DNA of 64,000 nucleotides, taken from assembly GCA_944474755.1 (NCBI GenBank), contig OX104114.1, positions 27,117,220-27,181,219 of the forward strand, read 5' to 3'. A model generated the notes under the pieces. The model did no database searches and had not been told where the DNA came from. It worked only from the letters and a program-made list of their open reading frames with translations. Positions within the stretch are counted from its first letter, which is position 1; the number at the start of each line of letters is the position of its first letter. This DNA comes from Limnoperna fortunei (lineage: Eukaryota; Mollusca; Bivalvia; Mytilida; Modiolidae). The translations under genes and the position numbers were made by a program. Positions 58,141 through 64,000 of the stretch are shown one piece after another.

Positions 58141-59754
58141 TTATAAGCTACGATGGTAGTTAACAAACCCAATGAACTGTTGAACCTGTTTTACATTCTT
58201 TTGTGGTTTCCATGCTTTAATGGCAGTGATGTAATCTTCTGCTATAGCTATACCATTGCTGTCTACCTTTCTACCCAAGAATGTAGTTTCTTTAACACAT
58301 AGTTCACACTTTGCAGCTTTCAGCTTGATGCCATACTTCAGGAACCTTTGGAAAACCTGTTCCAAATTACTAAGATGAGAGTCAAAGTCTTTGCCTAGGA
58401 CCAAAATAGCATCTAAAAATGCGAGTACTATTTCCGAGTTTAGTCCTCTCAAGACAAGTTGCATCGCTCTGGCATAGGTTGCTGGTGCGTTACACAAACC
58501 AAAACTCATTCTCGTGAATTGATACAATCCATACTTTGTGATGAAAGCCGTCTTAGGTTTGTCTTCTTCCTTCATTTTCACCTGCCAGTAAGCACTGTTA
58601 GCATCTAACTTACTGAACAATTCATTGCCTTCTAAGGTATCTATACACTCTTCAATCAAAGGGACAGGGTACACTTCCTTCTTGGTGACAGCATTCACTT
58701 GGCGATAGTCAATAGCGTATCGTACTGATCCGTCTCTCTTTCGGATAAGCACTGGCGGGGATGCCCACTCTGATACTGATGGCTCAATGACTCCTGCTTT
58801 CAGCATTTTCTTTAGATGTTTTTCCTCATCCTCTGCAAAGCCAATCGGGGTTCTCCTGAGTCGTTGTTGAATGGGCTTTGCGGCTCCTGTATCTATTGCA
58901 TGTTCTACTCCCTGAAACCCACCAATATCAAAATCATTCTTGGAAAAAATGCCTTGGTAGTTTTGTAGCAAAGCTGTTAGTTGGTTCAACTGATCACTGT
59001 CTAATGTCTGACTAGCGTGCTCTAATATCTTAGTAATATTTTTTTGGAGGGGATCATCTTCTTGCTCAGCTGAGCTGACTGTGTTCACACGTGCAGTATC
59101 GGTCGCAACTAGTGTTGCTTGAGTGGCCCTGGCCACAACTGCATTCTTTCGTAGGGTATATGGGTAGTCTGTTGGGTTAAAAATGCACAGTTGCGGTTTC
59201 CCATTCTCATAAAAACATCTGGGTATCAGCAATGGTGAATTGGCATCTGATGATTCCTCTACGATGAACTGATCCAGGTCCGCGTCCAGCTTTCCCTGAA
59301 CGTGTACCACAGAATTGGCTGGAACAACTGTCCGTTTATTTACACAGACCTTGGCGACCATAGGTATAATACTATCGGGACCGTGGAACAGTTTCATCTC
59401 TTCGCCATCTATTGTCATAAGCATTGTCCTTAAATCAATGTTGGCTCCTTCTCGAAGTAGAAAATCCAGTCCAAGCAGCATATCATCTGCAATAGGTGCC
59501 ACGTAAGCTTGAATCTGATATGTTCTTTTACCAAGTACAATGTCCATCGGTCCAACTACTATTGTGTCCATCTGCATTCCTCGACCAGCTGCATACATGA
59601 CAGACTTTCTCAATACTGGGGGTGGACATTTCAGGGATTCATATATCCGGTCAGATATAATCGTCACTTCTGCTGCGATATCGTCCACTGCTGCCAGAGG
59701 ACGTTGGTTGCATTTCACAGGTACTCTAATCATTGAGGCTACACCAGTCTTCAA
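58141..59754 (-). CDS. Protease and reverse transcriptase with altered catalytic motifs
   Basis: 537-codon frame. The aspartic-protease region shows V-D-D-I-A-A-E-V where the family has D-T-G-A or D-S-G-A (~59670-59690), and later L-L-G-L-D-F-L. RT motifs: A-S-P-P-V-L-I-R-K-R-D-G-S, R-Y-A-I-D-Y-R, F-S-K-L-D, F-T-R-M-S-F-G-L-C-N-A-P. The Y/F-x-D-D box reads F-L-D-A (second Asp codon changed at 58408-58410). The frame ends at a TAA created by a one-base loss near 58142, before RNase H. Even if translated, it should lack polymerase activity. Confidence 0.92.
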   Translation of the reverse strand: MKTGVASMIRVPVKCNQRPLAAVDDIAAEVTIISDRIYESLKCPPPVLRKSVMYAAGRGMQMDTIVVGPMDIVLGKRTYQIQAYVAPIADDMLLGLDFLLREGANIDLRTMLMTIDGEEMKLFHGPDSIIPMVAKVCVNKRTVVPANSVVHVQGKLDADLDQFIVEESSDANSPLLIPRCFYENGKPQLCIFNPTDYPYTLRKNAVVARATQATLVATDTARVNTVSSAEQEDDPLQKNITKILEHASQTLDSDQLNQLTALLQNYQGIFSKNDFDIGGFQGVEHAIDTGAAKPIQQRLRRTPIGFAEDEEKHLKKMLKAGVIEPSVSEWASPPVLIRKRDGSVRYAIDYRQVNAVTKKEVYPVPLIEECIDTLEGNELFSKLDANSAYWQVKMKEEDKPKTAFITKYGLYQFTRMSFGLCNAPATYARAMQLVLRGLNSEIVLAFLDAILVLGKDFDSHLSNLEQVFQRFLKYGIKLKAAKCELCVKETTFLGRKVDSNGIAIAEDYITAIKAWKPQKNVKQVQQFIGFVNYHRSL

Positions 59755-60215
59755 TATGGTGAATGTCTTTCCTAAACCATCCTTTATTGAAACTCTACCG
59801 TTCGGCCGCTCTCTACCTGGTCAGGTGAGGGAGTTGCGTCTCCGATGAACGTGTCAGCGTTGGTCACGCGTGACTCATCTGTGCTGTCTAATAAGATTAG
59901 ATCGTCCACAATTGAAGGTGGTCCTGTGTGGTCGAAACATCTTGGGGCTCACGACCGGAAAGTGTACTGCATGTATGCCGTGTACCAGAAATTGTTTCTA
60001 CGATGACGGGAGAACGGTCATTCTCCGTGGGTTCTGGACTCTGCAAATCAATCAAATCATGGGACTCTGGCAGTACTTTATACTTTTTTCGGGCTTTTTA
60101 TGTGATGTTTTGGAACTGTTTGTTTTCCCTTCATTTTTGCTTAACTTTGCATTTTGTATTTTTGGGCGAAAGTTTTCCTTGTGAGTCGGGTTTACGCCTC
60201 CTAGCCGCCCGACCC
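59755..60215 (-). other. Gag-pol spacer
   Basis: No long sense frame; several stops in all three. Probably decayed coding sequence between Gag and protease. Confidence 0.5.
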
Positions 60216-61505
60216 TTACTTGTTTAAAGGTTTTGCTTCTTCTCTGTTCTTGTCTTGGCCCTCTCTACCCCTCTCTTGTTTGCGCGGTTGCTTGCAATTC
60301 CTTGATATGTGTCCACGACCACCGCAATTGTAGCACTTGAATGAGCCGTCATTGTTCGGTTTTGGACTGGGCTGGACCATGTTGTTTTGCTGCATTCTTC
60401 GCAGTTCCTCTTGGAGTTCCTGGAACTGACTTTTTGTAGAGCTCTGTAGCAACACAAGATTCTGCGTTAATTGTGTGAGTTGTTCATCAATGGACTTGTC
60501 TTTTTCGTGTGTTTTCACAGTTTGGCAGTATGGTTCCTCTGGATTTCTATAGGCTTGGTTGTACTTATCTGGGCGTCGACTACCATAAATGGCTGTATCT
60601 AGGTGTTGGCTCAGCTTTACCAACTGACACGCCTCTTCGATACTTTTTGGTTTCAGCATAGATACTGATTTACCTGCGTCCTTGTCGTTCAAAGCCTGCA
60701 AAAACTTAGTTATTATCTGTGTCTTTACATACTTTTCAGGCACATCCCTGAAGGCCTTATCTGCCAAACTGGACAGTCGGTCAGCCCACTCATCAGTCGA
60801 CTCATTCGGGCTTTGCCTGGCATTGTGGAACTGCACCTGTAAGGTTCCTTCCTCGTTCCCATGATTGAACCTCTGTTCCATTCTCTCCACCATCTCATAG
60901 AAGCTGATGTTCTTATCGTGTCTAATCAAGTTGGTACCATAGCGACTTGCAGCTACCGTCAGACACCAACACAGATTGTCTCGTTTTTCCTGATCTGTCC
61001 ATTGTGATGCTTCTGCATAAATATCAAACTTTACTAGAAATGCTGACCAATCTTCACATTTCTCGGTACCATCAAACTTAAGTGATTTCAGCATTGATGG
61101 AGGTTTTGCATGTGGCTGGTTCGCTCGTTGAAATTGTTGTGGTTCTACGATGACTGACCCAGGTGTAGTAGGTCGTAGTTCCCCTGCTTCTCCCTGACTT
61201 GGATTTGCTGGAGTGGGAGTCAGTATCTGTGGATCAAAACTAAGGTACGGTTCATGGACTGTACCCAGTTGAGGTGTCACAATAGGTCTGCGTCGTTGAT
61301 TTGATGTCAGGTATGGGCTTCCATTGTTTGTGTCCAATGCGTTCACTGGTCTGGTCGGCAATTCAAATGTGACCGGTTGCCGTGGCATCCAAACTTCTGG
61401 GGTTGAGGCATCCGGGTAACGTAGTGGAATACTCCCCGTCTGATACTCTGGTAAAATGCTGCTTCCCTTACTTAGGTTTGGGCCATATGTAACTGGGTGG
61501 TACAC
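60216..61505 (-). CDS. Gag with CCHC zinc knuckle
   Basis: 429 codons. The N-terminal third is proline-rich. A capsid-like part follows with S-L-K-F-D-G-T...W-x-A-F-L-V-K-F and A-D-R-L-S-S-L-A-D-K-A-F. Near the end is C-Y-N-C-G-G-R-G-H-I-S-R-N-C (60293-60336), a classical CX2CX4HX4C nucleic-acid-binding knuckle, then a basic tail. No ATG heads this frame (first codon GTG); it was probably fused to or shifted from the preceding HhH frame. Confidence 0.88.
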   Translation of the reverse strand: MYHPVTYGPNLSKGSSILPEYQTGSIPLRYPDASTPEVWMPRQPVTFELPTRPVNALDTNNGSPYLTSNQRRRPIVTPQLGTVHEPYLSFDPQILTPTPANPSQGEAGELRPTTPGSVIVEPQQFQRANQPHAKPPSMLKSLKFDGTEKCEDWSAFLVKFDIYAEASQWTDQEKRDNLCWCLTVAASRYGTNLIRHDKNISFYEMVERMEQRFNHGNEEGTLQVQFHNARQSPNESTDEWADRLSSLADKAFRDVPEKYVKTQIITKFLQALNDKDAGKSVSMLKPKSIEEACQLVKLSQHLDTAIYGSRRPDKYNQAYRNPEEPYCQTVKTHEKDKSIDEQLTQLTQNLVLLQSSTKSQFQELQEELRRMQQNNMVQPSPKPNNDGSFKCYNCGGRGHISRNCKQPRKQERGREGQDKNREEAKPLNK

Positions 61506-61617
61506 TACTCATTTGTTCTTTATATACTTCCGGAGTGAAAGTAGACCCACTGCTGGAATATATGGCGACTCTGGGACTTGGTCTCAAACTCTCCATAGTC
61601 TGGTGTGTTACCCTTCG

Positions 61618-62685
61618 TTAGATTCTGGAGGGGTTATAATTTTTCTGGTAGGTTGTATTTGAGCTAAATACAATTGGAACACCAACCTGTGGTTCCACCG
61701 GCTGATACTCTGTGGCCCCGAGTGGTGGTTGATGGGGAAAATTCCTCATTTCTAGCAGAACACTCCTCATCTGATCACTTCGGTTCAGATATGTGGGTGT
61801 TGACTGTGGCCTGATGATTTGTTGCAAGATCTGCGATGACTGTGATCCATGCAAATCACTCTGTGATGGTCGATTTCTGTCTGATTGGGGGATAGGCCCT
61901 AAGTCAAAAGTTACACTCTTGGGAGGGGATGGTGGGATTTTATTAATCATATCTGGCTTACTTTCAGTGACGGCTGTTGATGTCCTACTCGCCCCTGATG
62001 TCTGCGATGAAATACCATTGCTGGCCCGTTGGCGGCCTGTTACAGGGGGTTTGTTGCTATCTGGGCTGTTTTCAAGGGTAGGCTCCTGTTTCACTGACAT
62101 CACCTGAGTCAGCATGGCTCTGCTTGGAACTTTCTGCGATGATGCCCTAACACTAGCTACCAGTGAGGCCAATCTACTTGGAAACTTAAATTTTTCGGTT
62201 TCCTCTGTGCCATGGTCCTTTTCCAGGGCCAACGCATTAAATTTCCCTTCTAATTTCTCTGGTACAGACCCAAATATCCCTGGTGAACGTAGTTCCTCAC
62301 GTTGTTGGAACAGGGACCCAGTCCTAGGTGTTTCATAGCAGACAAATTTTTTATTTAAATCCTCAACCACTGGTTGTGCCAGGGCACCATTCTCCGTGTG
62401 ATCGTCAAGCCTATATGGTCTTACATTGTCTTGTATGGGCATATAGTCTGCGTCGTCTGCCTCTTGATCTACTGTTGTGTCAGCGTGATCTTGAGCAGAA
62501 CGAAAATCGATCAGTGGCTCTATGATTTGCATCCTCACATGGGGTATGGACGCCAAAATCTCCGGTGTTATGTCCATTGATCGTCGTATCTCCCATATAC
62601 GAGATGCAATTGCTTTGCCCACTGATGGCAGACCCAGCAGTTCATTGTAACTACATACATTTATCAAAAAATTTTCCGAACTCAT
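61618..62685 (-). CDS. First retroelement frame, N-terminal HhH-like domain
   Basis: 355 codons from ATG at 62683-62685. Residues ~8-48 (I-N-V-C-S-Y-N-E-L-L-G-L-P-S-V-G-K-A-I-A) resemble the ComEA-type helix-hairpin-helix DNA-binding module. The rest is polar, Ser/Pro/Gln-rich and unstructured in look. It is probably the N-terminal part of a long Gag; a frame break between 61506 and 61617 separates it from the CCHC part. Short sense leader (62686-63107) to the 5' LTR. Confidence 0.7.
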   Translation of the reverse strand: MSSENFLINVCSYNELLGLPSVGKAIASRIWEIRRSMDITPEILASIPHVRMQIIEPLIDFRSAQDHADTTVDQEADDADYMPIQDNVRPYRLDDHTENGALAQPVVEDLNKKFVCYETPRTGSLFQQREELRSPGIFGSVPEKLEGKFNALALEKDHGTEETEKFKFPSRLASLVASVRASSQKVPSRAMLTQVMSVKQEPTLENSPDSNKPPVTGRQRASNGISSQTSGASRTSTAVTESKPDMINKIPPSPPKSVTFDLGPIPQSDRNRPSQSDLHGSQSSQILQQIIRPQSTPTYLNRSDQMRSVLLEMRNFPHQPPLGATEYQPVEPQVGVPIVFSSNTTYQKNYNPSRI

Positions 62686-63107
62686 TTTTACAAAGTTGTT
62701 TTACCACTTTGTTATATTTTCACAAATTTAGGAAATTGTATGGCGAAATTGGCTTTTATATTTTGCTTGTGTTTAGTTTTACTAATATAATTTACATGGG
62801 GCGATGTAATCTGGCCAGTATTTTTTGTTTTTTGTATGTACAACTTGTCACTAAAATTTGCACAAGTATTTCCTCAAATTTCAAAATCAACAAATGATTA
62901 TCTACTGAATTTTGTATACTGTGCCTTGTTTTTCAAGTTTTCGTGTACAAATTTCCACACTCGTAGCAATTTCTTCCAATATTTAACCAAATATCAATAA
63001 GTTACAACAAATGTAACACTCGTGTTTCCAAAATGGCACTAGCAAAAGACACGTGCAAATTTGGAAACTGTAAGAATTTCAGTTATAGACTGCTCGCAGC
63101 AGCCAAA
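62686..63107 (-). other. Retroelement leader between 5' LTR and first frame
   Basis: About 420 bp of AT-rich leader. The sequence after the LTR (CCATATTTGGCTGCTGC on the sense strand) was tested as a primer-binding site but no tRNA 3' end could be matched from memory. Confidence 0.5.
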
Positions 63108-63339
63108 TATGGTGTAATGGACGGCGACGGACGCTTTTAACCACTGTCTATAACATTCTTACCATTAATTCTATTTGGAAATATTCGTAGGCTCACACTG
63201 AATGCTACTCAATTATTCTGTCGACAGACGACTTCTTCACTTAAATCTCCCGCTGAATCTCTTTCGGCGCTCTGTTCACTTCCGGTCAGCCGGCCATCTC
63301 AAAGTTCCTACACCTAGCGACCATATAGAATTTACTACA
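63108..63339 (-). repeat. 5' LTR
   Basis: Same boundaries as the left LTR. Outer flank TTGT at 63340-63343. Read on the sense strand it precedes all retroelement frames. Confidence 0.9.
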
Positions 63340-63479
63340 TTGTGTTTGTCTACATCCGGATTTGTAACTGTCCCTTGTCTTTTGGCTAATGTTTTTCGGT
63401 CGGTTTTCTTTGCTATTTTCTTATTGCCGTAACTTCGGTTATGTGCAAGGACTATGTTCCTGGTATGCATATATGGCAA

Positions 63480-63560
63480 GAAAAAGAGTTATGGTCATTT
63501 CGTACCCTCACAAATATGGTCAATTCGTACCCGACGGATGGTCAATTCGTACCCGACTAA
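63480..63560 (+). repeat. Array of ATGGTCAATTCGTACCCGAC units
   Basis: Three ~20-bp units with consensus ATGGTCAATTCGTACCC. Fourth locus with a TCG-N-CCC-type unit. It probably marks the left end of an element running beyond the window. Confidence 0.65.
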
Positions 63561-64000
63561 AATCGTAATGAAATTGTATGTATTTCAAATTAAAAATGAT
63601 TAAAAAAAAATTTTTATTGGTTATTTTACTCAAATTTATTTGTAATTAGTCGGCATATTGTGATCAGGTTCGGTTTCTTTGATAGTTATTTTGGATGTAG
63701 TGTGGTGATAACTAATTTTGTGTGAACTCATTAAAATTATGATTGTAAGCGTGAACATAAAGGTAAGTGTATATATTATAAATCATTATTGTTACATACT
63801 TATTGTTCACTTCCTGGCACGTGTCTGTATATGTGAAGATACCTATTGTTGAAAAAACAAACTAATTGGACAAGATACCTTTATGGTTTGATACATGTAT
63901 AATTAAATTTATAATTGTTATATTGTATTTATCTATTCGTGGATCGACAGCAGCATATGGGAACCAAAAGACTGGTCGGTCTACGGGATGCCTGTCCGCA
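63561..64000 (+). other. AT-rich DNA at the window edge
   Basis: No gene recognised. May be the interior of the element whose array is at 63480-63560. Confidence 0.35.

Larger units (their letters stand above)
52942..63339 (-). mobile_element. Ty3/Gypsy-type LTR retrotransposon with PHD and TatD cargo, inactive
   Basis: Two ~232-236 bp LTRs (52942-53177 and 63108-63339) are nearly identical, with about eight substitutions and one 4-bp indel seen by eye. TTGT borders both outer ends as a likely 4-bp target duplication. Sense is the minus strand: HhH frame, Gag, PR-RT-RNase H, connector, integrase, PHD finger, then a C2H2-TatD gene. A purine-rich tract (GGGGAGAG) lies directly before the 3' LTR. 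No convincing tRNA primer site was identified. Many lesions show it cannot move by itself. Confidence 0.92.

Noticed and set aside
54452..62580. Several plus-strand open frames opposite the retroelement
   Set aside because: Shadows of the minus-strand Gag, Pol and cargo frames.
63085..63112. tRNA primer-binding site of the LTR element
   Set aside because: A TGG follows the LTR after seven bases, but the next bases form a small palindrome and match no tRNA 3' end I know.

Overview
This looks like nuclear DNA of a marine bivalve mollusc, most likely a mussel. It is AT-rich, one conserved animal gene is cut into many small exons, and the introns are full of short transposable elements of kinds common in bivalves: tRNA-derived SINEs, elements with 145-165 bp internal tandem repeats, and TatD-carrying retroelements. 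The species is inferred from style and repeat content, not proven.

Layout. 1-90: an exon on the minus strand that resembles an XRN2-binding (XTBD) domain; the rest of that gene lies left of the window. 0.4-10 kb: SINEs, a reverse copy of a tandem-repeat element, a 16-bp perfect hairpin, and two arrays of a short degenerate motif. Next to the first array are a small zinc-finger reading frame and a frameshifted SGNH/GDSL-hydrolase reading frame, both probably transposon relics. 13.7-44.1 kb: 21 coding exons of Integrator complex subunit 5 (INTS5), plus strand. All splice phases agree and the last exon ends in a stop codon followed by AATAAA. The 5'-most coding exon is only tentatively placed, at 8.74 kb. 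The introns hold more than ten SINE copies, Helentron-like tandem-repeat elements, a MITE pair, a foldback element, several minisatellites and an element with an 8-bp target duplication and a nested insertion.

44.4-48.5 kb: an ~840 bp segment is present twice in tandem; the second copy is split by a 2.2 kb Helentron-like element, so the first copy serves as an empty site. 48.5-49.9 kb: 3' part of a LINE on the minus strand with one nonsense codon. 50.6-51.5 kb: a large palindrome with a perfect central stem. 51.5-52.3 kb: an inverted pair of GGAAATTCC-type arrays and a microsatellite.

52.9-63.3 kb: a ~10.4 kb LTR retrotransposon (Ty3/Gypsy type, minus strand) with ~232 bp LTRs. In sense order it has an HhH-domain reading frame, Gag with a CCHC knuckle, protease, reverse transcriptase, RNase H, integrase, a PHD finger directly in frame behind integrase, then an extra gene with a C2H2-like finger and a TatD-type metal-dependent nuclease domain. 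It is a dead copy with frameshifts, stop codons and changed catalytic residues. Two features make it the most unusual item here: the PHD finger plus TatD cargo, and a one-stranded 10-mer (TCTRCGATGA on the plus strand) found nine times inside the element. The last ~660 bp hold the start of another motif-array element.
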